Below, in pieces: positions 51,901 through 64,000 of a DNA stretch of 64,000 nt. The position numbers and the translations under genes were made by a program. The notes under the pieces were generated by a model. That model searched no databases. It was not told the DNA's origin and saw nothing but the letters and a program-made list of their open reading frames with translations. Source of the stretch: Ifrita kowaldi (Eukaryota; Chordata; Aves; Passeriformes; Cinclosomatidae); contig VZRS01003968.1 in assembly GCA_013398055.1 (NCBI GenBank), positions 293,726 through 357,725 of the forward strand, in the 5' to 3' direction. Every line of letters begins with the position of its first letter. The stretch's first letter is position 1.

Positions 51901-53445
51901 GGGCTTTGAGGAGAACATGAATCATGGTAGAGGAATGTTAGGGATAATGCACAAAGAATGGAAACAAAAGTTATGAACGACCATATGTGCAATGTAAATA
52001 GACAGGGTAGTGTTAACATAGTGTGTAGAAAAAACACAAGAATGGGGAAAGCTTTTTTTATTGTCAGGAATTAGAGAGCTGAATCTATGCAGCTTAAACA
52101 GAGGAATTAAAAATTGGGTTCTCTGTAGTTTATATGTATGTAAGTGAAAATTTTTGATAATTGTCAAATCCTGCAGTCTCAAAGCCATCAGAAAGACAAT
52201 TTAATTGAGACACAGCAGCTCCATTTTAACAAGCAAGGCTAATGAGACACTAAAATCACTTCTATAAGAATATAATGGATTCCCCATGCAGCTGGTTTTT
52301 ATTTAAACATTACATGCTTTTCTAAAAGGTGTGGTTTTGCAACGCAAAAGGCACAGCAATGGTTTGCAGAAGGACTGGGGGAGAGAAATTGTGTACCCTC
52401 TGTTACACAGTAAGGAAGTACAAATTATGAGAATGACCTTTTGCTGAAGTTCATGTAAACGGATTGATAAATTGGTTGTTCAAAAGCGATATGAGCCAGT
52501 AATTGTCCTGATACTTTAAAGAAGGGTCATGTTTAACTTTGTAAGTCTTTTCAAGTATGCATCTGAAATTTGGTTTTGCAATCCTATTTTAATTATCATG
52601 GACATGTTAAACTATAACAATGGAATTTTCAGGCACACATGCACAGAGAGTGAAGGGGTTTCTTTTACTACCATTTGTGCTAACATTTAAGTTCTCTATT
52701 TAAAATAGAGACTTTCTACATTGGAACTTCACTGCTTTTTGCTTTTTGTCACTTTTTCCTTCTTTCTACTTTGTTTGCTTACTTTGTTTTTGAGAACAAA
52801 TTTCTACCTTGGGTATATATGCTAACAAATGTATACCTATGTAAACCAAATTCTGATATTTACAATAGTGCCTTCATCCGTTAAAACAAAAAACTCCCCA
52901 TGCATTGCTCTGTCTTGGAACTGTTCAGGCCTAGCAGCTGGGATTGATGAAGTCTGCAAGTATACACCAATTTCCAATTGCCTAGGTCATTCCTCACCTG
53001 CTGATTTTGCCTTAAGCATGGCATGACCATCTTCAAGATCAAGTGTAGCTTCAAGGTAATGCTATCTGCACCAGGGTTTTCCTGAAAAAGATTTGTTATT
53101 AAGTCCTGATCTGTGGGAGAGGCTGACAACTCTGGCTCTTTCTTCGTATTCGCTCTTACTTTATCTTTTAACTCCATTTCATTTTATTTGTAAATAAGAT
53201 AAATTCTTGTTGACCGTTTGGGAGATCTTGAGTTTGAACTCAATGAAGGCAGTTTTTGAATCTGGATGTCAATCTTGGTGACTCCTAAAGAGTCTGGTAC
53301 CTATAAAGAGTAACTGGTAGTCTACAGTCAAGAGAACAATGTGCCACAAACCTCTTCAAGTTCCACTTTTCCAGAATTCAGAGCTGTCTTCTTTTAAATT
53401 AAACCAGAAATAAGTACATACATCCCTTATCTAATTGGCTTGTAA

Positions 53446-53481
53446 CACCTCCAGGAAGTCAGAACACCTCCAGGAAGTTGA
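53446..53481. repeat. Tandem duplication, period about 19 bp
   Basis: The unit aacacctccaggaagt occurs twice in direct succession with a short linker. Confidence 0.85.
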
Positions 53482-56250
53482 TCATAATGAGCTGGTTCTA
53501 GCATTACTGGGTTACAACCCCTGATTCATACATCACAGCAGTCCTCCATTCTCTTACAGCCTTTTCCTAGGCTGTTTAAATCCTTCTTCCTTCAATACTA
53601 GAAACACATTGGTAACTGTGAAGTCCAGTTAATAAATTCTAAGGCACAGTGTGATATCTCATTAGTCAGTGATGGGACCGTTTTAAACTCAGCAAGCATC
53701 TTAGATGCCTGTTAAACCTTGAAACTACCACTTTTCATCATCTTCTCCAAAAATAGACTTCAAGGAACCATAAGGTTGCTGATGTTTACACACTGTAATT
53801 ATTTACAATGCATTTTACTAAATATTTGCCTGATTTGCCTCTTTAAAGGAAATTATTTCAGAAGATTCATGTCTAAAATAGGATCCATGTACTTTAAATA
53901 TCTGTTAATCTATCAAATAACATTTGAACAAGAAATTCATTGAGAATTATCCCAATTCTCAACACAAGAATTCAGACAGGATGATAGAAATAAGAAATAA
54001 CCAAAAGATAATCAGTAGAAAAGCCAAGCTTGGTTTACATTTTCAGTCACCTCAGATGGTTTTATGGAAACTATGTATGAGTAAACTACAGGGGGCAGCA
54101 AATATTAACCAGATATCATATGAAAGCCAATGCACAGAAGTAAAACTCTCTCAGAAGTCCTCTTAGTGCACTTTGGTGCATTGTCTCTTGTAGATTTTGG
54201 AAATTATTTTTCAAGACTTGTTACTGAAAAACGGATTACCTCCAGAAACTAGCCAAATTACTTTAATATGGTTTCAGCACATCTTTAGGCAATGAAGTAG
54301 TCCTGGTCAGGACACCGTTTACAAAGCACTTTTTCGTCTGAAACATCTGGCACTTGAACTTAATCGTTTCCATTATTCTGTTAAGAACTGTTATAATTTT
54401 TTTTCCTCTTTTTTAATACCTTTGCATCCACGAAATTTTAAATAACCTGCTATGTTTTGCCAGTGTGCACATTTATATAGTGAAACAGGGAGTCAAGTCC
54501 AGACTGTCTCTTACCTTCACAACATACTTTGTCTTCTTTAAATGTTCTTTTCCACAGAGACTTGTTTACCTGACATGGATTATAAATTTAGTATGAGTTT
54601 CCTGGTTCAACAAATATAAGACTGAAAATCAGACGATGGTGACTGTATTGCAAGAAGAATTTGAACTCAATAAATCTAGGAAGAGACAGCTAAGTTTTTT
54701 CGATACATTTTAGCTCTATCTTTGTGCACTCAATGATGCTTATAAATATGAAAATACAAGACAAATTGCTGTGTGGGGGTTTTTTGTTGGTTTGTTTGGT
54801 TTGGGTTTTGTGACAATTCTTGTATTCAGAAAATCCCTTCTCAAAAGAAAAGAATGGCAAAATGTTGTTGTTAAGTTCGTTAAAATTGTAATAGTGTGCT
54901 TCTGGACATCTGCTTCATGGTTAGGGGTATGCTTTCATTTTTATCTTTTTTCACAGAACATATTTCTTAAATGCTGGAATATCCTACACATTCATGTTGT
55001 ACATGCCATAGTATTAGGAATTCTATTACTATTCTTAAAGTCCTATTAACCTATTTTGGATAATTTTTAAGAAGCTTTGACTTATTTTTAATTTAATCTA
55101 ATCTTTTAAATTCATATGTGCACCCATCAAACTATACTTTTGTGTCTTCTGTTCCCCTCACGGAATTATTTTTGCAAGTATCTAAAGAAAGCAATGATAA
55201 TCACTGCTTATAGACATGCTACAATACAGAGAGACCTAAAAATATTCCAAGACATAAATCTTATCTTGCATTTCTCATGAACACAAACAGCCACATCACA
55301 AACACTTTTGCAGACCGAAAATATTGCAAACCACATCTGCATGTAACTCATCAATTAACTACATAGTCATCAACTTAAATGCAAATCAATACACATATTT
55401 CCAGAGTTATTCAGAGATTTAAAAGAAAAATTAATCATCTTGTAAGGATAATTATTTGTATGGAATTCTGATGAGACCGTGTATCACATATACATATCCA
55501 TGTACATATGTTAGATGCAAACGTATATAAATAATAAAAAAAATACACACATTCATACACACAAAATTATGGAACTGATTACAATGTTCCTAACACTTAA
55601 CCTTTTCATGAGCACTACTGGAATTGCCTCTCTGGCACATAGCAGTCTAGCAGTAAGGAAGTGGTAGAAAAGCAGAGTGTCAGAGATTATCTGTCCTTGG
55701 ACAAAGACACTACCAAATGACAACCTGGAAGAATAAGAAAATATTCTCTTTGCTGGCCTGAGGTCATCAAGGCTTCATGTCAAGGAAGAAACTTCCTCCT
55801 ACTAGGAAGAAAAACTGTTCCACTTGGAAAAATAAACAGAGCCAAGTGATACTTGAACAGATCTGACAAACAGGAATATGCTTTGATTTAGAAAATACAA
55901 CTTTTCTGTATTTTTAGAAACTCACAGTTCTCTACCTCACCGTTTTTATTCTGTTTTCAAGCTTAAATTTGCCTTCGGCACGTGTCATGAGTTTACCAAA
56001 TGCAGATGACAAATCAGGCATGACCTTTCAGTTTGGAAATGAACTTTATTGGTAGTTGCACAGGTGGAAGTAGCACTATATTGACAACATAAGGTCCCCC
56101 CAGATTATGAGCGTAATTTCATTTAATGATATGCCAAGGTTTTTTTCTCAAAAAAACCCACAAGAAGTTAGAAATCACAGGACACTTTTAAAAGTGTATC
56201 TTGTTAATACAGTTTTCTTTCTCTCGTAATGATTTGATGGGGGAGAGAGC

Positions 56251-56307
56251 TTTTTTGTTTGTTTGGTTGGTTGGTTGGTTTAGTTTTGGGTTTTCAATTT
56301 TTTTTTG
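56251..56307. repeat. T/G-rich tract with GTTT and GGTT units
   Basis: Runs of T with GTTTG and TTGG words, resembling the complement of the CCAAA-rich tracts elsewhere in the window. Confidence 0.85.
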
Positions 56308-56887
56308 TCTGAGTTAGTGTTTTCTCAAGTAGTGTATTGAAGAAGGAACTTTCTGGGTCACCTCCTCACCATTCTGTAAGGCAGTAAGTCATACAATTCA
56401 CAGGAAGAAACATATATGGCAGTGTTTCCAAATATTTTTTCAATATATCTTTATTTATTTAACATTATTTTAGCACTGCAAATATAAAAGTTTCCTAAAA
56501 AAAAATTAATCGACTTCAGATTTTAGAAATTTGAAGAGGTGTCTATGAACAAGAAGATACATTCTACTTCTTAAAATGTTTTCTTAATGCTGCTAAAGCT
56601 TTAAAACTTTTTACTTTTCTTGAACATGAACTTTTCAATATAATAACATGGCATACCTATAGTAAATACTTATTTCAGTAGATGTATCAGTATATACAGC
56701 TAGCAGAAGTTAATGTAATAAAGAAATCCCCAATAGACTAATTCTTCTTATCAAAACAGAAAGTGTTTTAACTTTCATTTCAATTTAAAAATTACAAGCC
56801 TTAGTAACTGGATTTTTTTTCCTTGAAAATAAGAAAACTTCCACTAGCTTGAAATAAACAGCTAATATTTAATTATAAATAAAATTA

Positions 56888-56934
56888 GTTGGGTTTTTTG
56901 GGGGTTTTTTGGGTGTTGTTTTTTTTTTTTTTTT
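56888..56934. repeat. T/G-rich tract (GGGTTTTTT words, then poly-T)
   Basis: Alternating GGG and T runs ending in about 18 T. Low complexity. Confidence 0.85.
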
Positions 56935-57380
56935 ATGATGTGGCTACGTTTGGAGCAGATTAAACCCAGCTATACATCATTGAAAGCTACAAGAAAAAAT
57001 CAGAGTCATAGCTTTCACTGATAGCTAAAATTGTGAGATATTGTGACCCCTCTAGATACAGGAGACTTAAGAAAAGTGTCAGGAACTTTTCATTGGCTTT
57101 ACTGTGGTTTACAAAAATCACAGAAAAGAAACCTTTCTGAACCCAAAGCCACTCCAATTCATAGAGAACAGGTGTTGAACCATTCTGGTTTTAAGACCTT
57201 AAATTCCTTTTCACTGTGGCTGGATTTATGGAGAAACATAAACTCTGAGAGAGTGCAGGCTTGCTATGACTTTCAAGAGCAGAAAGACCAACTTACACCT
57301 AAGAAGCATACTGTAGAAGAACTTTATTTTATGACAACTAATAATTTCAATTTGGAACATTTAAAACTGTCCAATTAAAA

Positions 57381-57449
57381 TTAAAAAACAACAACAAAAC
57401 CAAAAGCAAACAAGCAAACAAATAAACCAAAACCAAACCCAAACAAAAT
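57381..57449. repeat. A/C-rich tract with CAAA and CCAAA units
   Basis: About 70 bases of AAC, CAAA and CCAAA words. Low complexity. Confidence 0.85.
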
Positions 57450-59324
57450 CTAATGCAATAAACAGATCACTTATCTAATGAGAAAGTAGATAATGTAGCT
57501 CAAAATATGTGTGACAGAAAATCACACCTAAAAAGTAAACAAAATTTTGATACACTGATTTTGATTCCGGCTTGTCTTTATCATCACAAATTTCCAAATA
57601 TTGTGTAAGGTGTAAGAGAAAAACTGAAAAAAACAAAAACTCTGCACCTTTTCTTGTCTATCTTAAGCAACTTCAGCTTTGACAAATGGGTGGATTCAGA
57701 CAAACTGATTTTCCTAACATGAATAAACTGACCTTTAATTCCCACTTATGATTTGCATTTTTCTTGTTGCTTGTTCCTTATATACATTTGCATCACCTCT
57801 TCATTAATTCTGTTCTCTAACAGTTGTAAAAATTTCTTATTTTTAATACTGATATGTTCAAAAATTTTATTGCTGTCGCATCTTGGATGTTACTCTGTGT
57901 TAACAGTGCCTATCTGGTTACACCTGTTTGAAACAAGCCATTTTCAAGGTGCAGAACTTTGTTGCTTTCAAGTGTTGTGATTGTGCAGTTGTGAATTCAT
58001 TGCTTTTGGTAGGATGAAGCTGAGAAATGAAAGAATCACACTTGATTTTGCTTTGTAGAGATGTGTTCTAACTGTCAAAATTATAGAAGAACTGGAATTC
58101 ATCTCTCTATTGGAACACTATTTATCTGTAACAAGCCTAACAACACAAAATTTGCAAGATATCTCCTGTCCATAATCACAGGAACATAAACACTCTCTGA
58201 ATTGCTTTAGAGAATAATTTTTCTCTTTTCCTCTTTTTTGAGCTGCCCAAGAAAGACCTGTCCTTGGATTTTCATGTCAACCAGTCTCTTTTTTACTAAT
58301 TGCATTCAGCCAATCTGCTGGTGTCACAGAAATCTGGATGTCCTTAAACTGACTGTTCTGGTCTTTGCTCGTTACTATTTATTCCTGCTTGAAAGATAAG
58401 TCTTGATACTGATGACCCAGTTAGCAGTTGCTGCTGTTTTCCAGGAAAATGTTATTATATTGACAACTGTATATACATATGAAGGAATTTCCCTAAATAA
58501 GAACCAGGTTGACAGTAGCCAGTGGTTAAAAAAAAAAAAAAAGGCAACATTAATGAATTGGTTAATCTAAACAAACTAGCATCTTCCACTCCCATAATTA
58601 CATTTGTGACTTGAAACCATAGTGCTCGAAGTACTTCCTCAGGATGACTGCAGTCTCTGATTAGGTCCATTACACAGACTTCATTCCTTGAACAGAGTAA
58701 ATGACAACAAGAGAAAGTTGTCATCCTTCAAAATGATCAACAATAGATGTACACACATATTTATACCTGTATTTCTCAGAGACTTGCTGGCAGCAGAAGA
58801 ATAGAAATACTAAGTAATTCTGCCTTCTCTTCGTAACTGTCTATGCTTATGATTTGAGATCTTTTTTCTCTTTTCTCCGACAACCACTGACTCAGCAATT
58901 TGTTGTTTTCTTTTACTTCGGTCTTTCCTTCATCCCTGTGTTTTCTTTGATTACACAGACAGAGCCCCAATATTTCCAACTTTCTGCCCCAAATTCAACT
59001 CTATGCAGACATTCACATGAATTTTGCTATCATAAAATTATGGTTTGACAATTACAAGCAACCAAATTGTTTCTCTTGCCTATAATGAAGGACAAAAGCT
59101 ATTTACCTACTGAGGCATGTAATTTTGAGATGACTATGTCTCAGCTACACCTTTGGAAATAACAGAATTGCACAAAATAAAATTTCTTCTTCAAGAAGAG
59201 CTGAACAAAAAATACCCCTGTGTCACTTGCACTAATTCCTACAGCGAACACAAAATGGCAGAGTTTAGATTTTGTCAGAGCAACTTTTATTGTCATCTAT
59301 TCTCCTGGCCTTCATATCTCTTTT

Positions 59325-59367
59325 TTTTTCTACCAGAAGGCTTTTTTTTCTACCAGATGCCTTTCTG
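59325..59367. repeat. Tandem duplication, period about 20 bp
   Basis: The unit tttttttctaccaga followed by a short GC-bearing end occurs twice in succession. Confidence 0.85.
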
Positions 59368-59955
59368 CAAGCACAAGGCATCACTCAAGAAAAGTCGTCC
59401 AGACACTACAGTAATCATAGCATACCACATTTTTATGCTTCTATGCAAGTTTTGCAGGACCTGACAAAGAAAAAAACACTTCTCTGATTTACCTAGAGCA
59501 GACTTTAGATATTCTTATGTATTTGTTGAATAATTGCAATAAATGGCAAATGAGCTGTACATCTCGAAAGGCCATTTGAGGCAGAGATAATTTAGCAACT
59601 GTGCAGTATTCATAAAGCTAAGAGGATAGTAGTTCTTCATTAAGCAGTTCTTTAGGATACGAAATACATCACTCCATGTTTTCCTGTGTTTTAAGGAAGG
59701 GCAGACATTTTAGGGGTGGTGTCCTGTTGCTAGAAGGACACTATTAGGAGCATAAGGTTTCTTTACAGAATAAATCCTTATGTAACAGCAAGTAGGTAGT
59801 GTAAGCAAATGCCCCCCACCCCCACCCCATCACATTAAATATTCTCCTCTTCTGTACTTACTTGCAAACCGATCACTCATACATACCCTGAGGTATCCAA
59901 TAGGTGATCAAATAGGAACTTTGACTCTGTTGGACTTTCTTCAAGAAACTTTTTA

Positions 59956-60075
59956 TCACAGAATTGTAGAATGGTTGAGGATGGGAGGTATGTCTAGAGG
60001 TGACTTTGAACACCCTTCCCCACCCAAGCAGGGTACCCGAGTGCTGATTACACCAAGTTGTAATCTCTCCTAGAA
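59956..60075 (-). mobile_element. CR1 LINE 3' tail fragment
   Basis: Plus-strand text tcacagaattgtagaatggttgagg followed by caagcagggta matches the reversed 3' end of a CR1. Only about 120 bases remain; the right limit is approximate. Confidence 0.8.
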
Positions 60076-61304
60076 AACCCCTTTCGAGGGAGAACTTGCA
60101 CTAAAATTGATGGGAGCCCTAAGTTCCTAAAAAGAACTGAAAAACAAGTTCTTTTTCTGGAAGCTCTGACAGAACGTGAAAATGCCTGACTTTTGTTGAT
60201 GTAAACCAGCTAGATTCATCAATAAACTCCATTATTGTTTCTTTCTGTGCTTATAATTTACTTACAGTAGATATATGCTAAATAACAGGAAAACGCAAGA
60301 CGCCATGAAATGCCATTTTTTAGACTGTCAGTATTAGCACAACTTTGGACATTTACATGCAACTTTAACATCAATTTTTGCACCGCTAAGATTTTGCTCA
60401 ATATTAATCACAGCTTTAAAAGAATTAATTGGAATTTGATTGCACTTTGTACCATATCATTACATCATAAGAGAGAAAATCCAGGTAATGGATGTCTACT
60501 GATCACCTTGGTAGGCAGGAAAAATGAAACTGTGTAAAGAGAACTGACTGGAGAATTCCTGATACGTGTTTCATTTCTGAAGCATTTTGCACCAGTAACT
60601 CTGAATAATCATAAATATTACTATTAGCTCTCAGCCAGATAACCTAAAAGGCAGACTAAATCACAGATTACTCTGGAATATTAATTTCTTACCACTTAAT
60701 AAATTGTAGAGCTGTGAGGACTGGAGACTTTCCTTTAATTAAGGGCGCCTCCTACATCCTTCCTCCACTCACAACACCTCATCTCTAATATAGATTGGGA
60801 CACAAAAGCAAAAATAACTTCTGTTCTAGATTCTGAAAACACAGGAGATTTTAGGCTGTGGTCTTCAAAGAGGTTTGTTTGAACACATAGCTATAATCTT
60901 CGCTCTAATTAAAATCTTCAATTTTTGTTCATAGTTAACCATTGTTCCTGCTTGAGAGATAGTCACGGTATCTAAGAAAGTTAAGGTAAATCAGTGCTAT
61001 TCAGATATTTGAGCTCACTCCAGGTCAAGTGCTTCTAAAAAGTCTGGTCAGTCCAGATAGAGGTCTGTGCTTAGTTCCAAAATTTATTGGGTAAGAACAT
61101 CTAAAAAGCTTTGAGATCAGACTGATGATATTTAGTGCTGAAAATAATTTTAATTGCTTCCTTATATGGCATCATATGCTACTTTATTTTGTAATCATAT
61201 AATGGCAAGTTTCAATGAAAGGGCAACGTTGGTTGTTTATTTTATAATGGAAATGCTTATGAACTTGTTTTTTTATAAATAAGCAGACTTAGGAATTCAT
61301 TATA
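60076..61304. other. AT-rich non-coding stretch
   Basis: No gene or repeat family recognised between the two short CR1 ends. Confidence 0.5.
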
Positions 61305-61391
61305 TGGTTTAGTGTGCATAGTGGTATTCAGTCAAAGTTTGGACTCAATGATCTTGGTGGTCTTTTCCAAACTTAATGATTCTATTATTCA
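61305..61391 (+). mobile_element. CR1 LINE 3' tail fragment
   Basis: The words tttggactcaatgatctt, ggtcttttccaaact and aatgattctattattc match the last about 85 bases of CR1 in plus orientation, including the tail. It is heavily 5'-truncated. Confidence 0.85.
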
Positions 61392-63529
61392 ATGAATTAC
61401 ATTATTGTTAAGTCATAAATAAGCATTTTAACTATCAAGTTTATTAATTGGATTATTATATCACAAAGCGTAAAAAAGTATACACGAAGATATAGTATTA
61501 CCACATTTTATGTGTGTAATATGATCCAACAAAATACATAGGATAATTTACAGTGGTCACAAAGCCATTTTTATACAGAATTTTCATACAGGAAGCAATT
61601 TCAAACAGAGCTAAGAGCTCTGTTTTTCCAAATTTTTCAGTGAAGTATGAAAACAAAGACTCCTGGACTACCTTGCTGGTTGGAGATTAGGAGTTTCTAA
61701 AGATATTTTAATGAGCTATCTATAGCACAAATGAATTTACCTATGTTAATCATGCTTGGATCTCTGCAACAGAGACAAAATTTGCATTATTCATTTTTCT
61801 CTTGACTATGGTAATTACAAATAACATTTTCAGAAACATAGTTTTGAACTGGACTGTGTTAGGATGATAGTTACACCCATTTTGTTTTGATATTAACCTC
61901 TGGGAAAGAACAGCTATTTATCCTTGGCCATTGCTGTAATTTTTTTTTTCCAAGCAATAAGCTACACAAAATGTACCAAGTTATTTCTGCAAGTGAGTTT
62001 TCTCCATTTAAATAGACACCATATATTAGCTTTGAATGATAAACTAGTGAATGCTTCGTGCCTATGTGCTCTGTCAACAGCAAATAATGAAAGCTTTAAC
62101 CAGGACAACTGACAAAGCTCCAAAGTCTTGAGAAGACACTGCAGTTCTACTACTATCCTTGAACATTCAAAAGGAGATTAAAAAAAAATAGGATTTGCAA
62201 CTGCAAAACCGGTCCCCTATTTAAAGGTTTTCCTCTTCAAAAATTTAACCTTTTTTTTTTGCCTTTAAATGCGCTGGGAATTTTCTCAATGTAGTCCCAG
62301 TTATGTTGACTAGCCAGACCCCATGAATTTCTCAGAGCACTCAGATTTCCACTGTGGTTTTGTGGGGAGAGTTGAATCACACTGCTGTATCATAACCAAA
62401 AGAAAGCAATTTATATAGAGGAAAGGCGAGTGGATACTATGTAAGTAATGAGAAGATGGAAATTGCTAAGGTTTTAGCAGTTAGCTCTGGGAATATCATC
62501 TCCTAGTGTTTCTTTAGATGTTTTTCACTTGGTGACAGTATTTTGGATATCTTTGCAATAAATTCAATTCTTATACTCATAAAAGTATACTTTTCATAGG
62601 CCTTTTTAAAAGTTTCAGCAGACTAATTCAGACTTTAGAGGGAAATATAACTACACTTCTCATGTCTCTGTTTCTGCAAATGCTTATCCAAGTACATTAC
62701 TTTAAAAAGAAGACTCGCCTCATTTAGTATAGTACGAATGTAAGAGTATGTTCAGAATTAAGCTGTGCATAGACATCAATCTTTGTCTATATAACCTAAC
62801 TGGTACATATTGTATGGATTAACAGTATCATATGTGATACCAGAAATGCAGCGAGAGGTTCCAAAGTGCATGATCAGCTATATATTGAAACTATTTATTT
62901 CCACTGTCTATGCACAAGTGAGGAAAAATTTCCATTTTGACTTCTCTGAACTCTTTTCACTTCTGCTTTCTTCAGATTTGAACACTAGAATGAAATGGTA
63001 TACTAGGTACATAGGTAGCAATGTACAGCCTTTCAAAACCTCACTAGAGAAGTACATTCTGATACCCACAAGACACAAGGTACTTTCTTCTTGTGCCTCA
63101 TTTACTAAAGGACTAGAAACAGCTTTATGTTCTATCGCCTCTCATGCATAGAACTACAATTAGCATCACTGCTGACAGTGCTGGGTAACTTCCCATGTCT
63201 GTAGGGATGGACAAGCTCAAAATAACACAGTATGAAAGAAAGTAAATGCCAGCTCCAGGAAGCCCTTTCTCCACACTGGTGGAAGTTTTCTGTCTTTCAG
63301 ATACTTTGAAAGTAAATTTCTTTAGATGCTGCTTCTTCCGACTGGGGGAATATTAAATAATGAAAAGCACAGATCATCAACATAGACCAATCTGAATCAC
63401 TAGGTAAAGTAAGCACAGACAAAAGTTTAAGACAACCCAAATCCAGGACTGAAGCATAAATGTAGGCCATTCTCACACGATAGGCAACTTTGTTTTGTGA
63501 AAGATGTCTCATAAATATTTAGCAGGGTC
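61392..63529. other. AT-rich non-coding stretch
   Basis: No supported gene. The 113-codon frame at 62810-63151 has no recognisable domain. Confidence 0.5.
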
Positions 63530-63648
63530 ATACAGAAGTTTAACAAGGGTAAGTGATGGATTCTGCACCTTGGATGGGGCAACCTTGGTTGGGTGAATAG
63601 ACTGGGGAACGAGAGGCTGGAGAGCAGCACTGCGAAAAGAGACCTGGG
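63530..63648 (+). mobile_element. CR1 LINE fragment, left of an LTR-like insertion
   Basis: Plus-strand CR1 ORF2 C-terminal text: KFNKGK, then ILHLGWGN, then NRLGNERLESSTAKRDLGV. The homology breaks at about 63648 and resumes near 63934. Confidence 0.9.
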
Positions 63649-63933
63649 TGTAGTAATATGTATTTAAACCCTGATGGTGTGCACTAGCCAAACTCTCACT
63701 CAAGACAAGGATTCTACACCTGAATCCAATTGGGACTACCTCAGCCTAAAGTGCTTAATAACCTCCTATAAACAGCTGTGGCTGCAGGGTGGACACAAGC
63801 CCTATAAATCAGACCCTGGGAAGAGCCAAGGTTGGGGTGGTTGTTTCTGGTTGTTGTGTGCTGCTGGAGCTCTGCTCGGAGAAATCATCATCCAAGACTC
63901 AGAAGACTGCGAGCTCCAGCACACCTGCGGGCA
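63649..63933. mobile_element. Insertion of about 285 bp within CR1, probably an LTR
   Basis: CR1 coding sequence stops and resumes on the two sides of this block, which is not CR1. The block can be bounded by TG and CA and has TATA-like words (cctataaa) near 63774-63780 and 63802-63808, which suggest a short retroviral LTR. Its family is not recognised and the target duplication is too decayed to define. Orientation is undecided, although the TATA-like words would fit plus. Confidence 0.6.
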
Positions 63934-64000
63934 CTGGTCAGTGGCAAGCTGAACATGAGTCAGCAGTGCCCTGGCAGCCAGGAGGGCCAACCCTGTCCTG
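63934..64000 (+). mobile_element. CR1 LINE continuation to the window edge
   Basis: CR1 ORF2 resumes in the same orientation: LNMSQQCPGSQEGQPCP. It directly follows, in the CR1 order, the text before 63649. It is cut by the end of the window. Confidence 0.9.

Larger units (their letters stand above)
48941..59955. other. Long AT-rich non-coding stretch
   Basis: About 11 kb without a supported gene. The frame at 57043-57378 (111 codons) has no recognisable domain. Simple repeats are listed separately. Confidence 0.55.

Noticed and set aside
57043..57378. 111-codon frame
   Set aside because: Followed by an A-rich tract and at first looked like a processed pseudogene, but the protein matches nothing I recognise and the tract resembles other simple tracts in the window.
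1..64000. Bacterial-type systems: CRISPR arrays, operons, phage or defence genes
   Set aside because: There are no dense coding frames, no regularly spaced direct repeats and no ribosome-binding pattern. The repeats present are animal CR1 and LTR elements.

Overview
This window looks like vertebrate, almost certainly bird, nuclear DNA. The basis is many fragments of CR1 (chicken repeat 1) LINEs, several with the diagnostic 3' tail of short ATTCTATG-type repeats, plus several ERVL-like LTRs of a type common in bird genomes. The rest is AT-rich, CpG-poor sequence full of A-rich and T-rich simple tracts. I find no convincing intact host protein-coding gene, no rRNA or tRNA, no CRISPR array and no bacterial-style operon. 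The window is best described as a gene desert or the interior of a very long intron. Most open frames here are chance, or are decayed CR1 coding sequence.

Layout. 1-2125: two CR1 pieces in opposite orientation. 2126-7107: AT-rich, no gene seen. 7108-12000: a dense repeat cluster. It holds two CR1 copies on the minus strand; the larger is split by an ERVL-like LTR and carries an internal deletion that joins endonuclease to reverse transcriptase sequence. It also holds a 116-bp inverted duplication (114/116 identical) spanning that deletion junction, two further LTR-like blocks, and an unrecognised open frame of about 150 codons. 12001-18787: mostly non-coding, with one weak Harbinger-like transposase remnant. 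18788-19380: a clean solo LTR with a perfect 5-bp target duplication. 19381-37289: AT-rich, no gene seen. 37290-38460: two CR1 pieces facing away from each other. 41958-42112: a (GTTT)n/(CTTT)n microsatellite followed by a G-rich tract with quadruplex potential. 42582-44700: the longest CR1 copy. 48112-48940: another CR1. 48941-63529: AT-rich, with two short CR1 3' ends. 63530-64000: a CR1 interrupted by an LTR-like insertion and running off the window.

No genes can be shown to work together. What the sequence records is a history of retrotransposition: older CR1 copies, LTR insertions into them, recombination leaving solo LTRs, and at least one later local inverted duplication. About one sixth to one fifth of the window is recognisable CR1 or LTR by eye; older repeats certainly escape visual detection.
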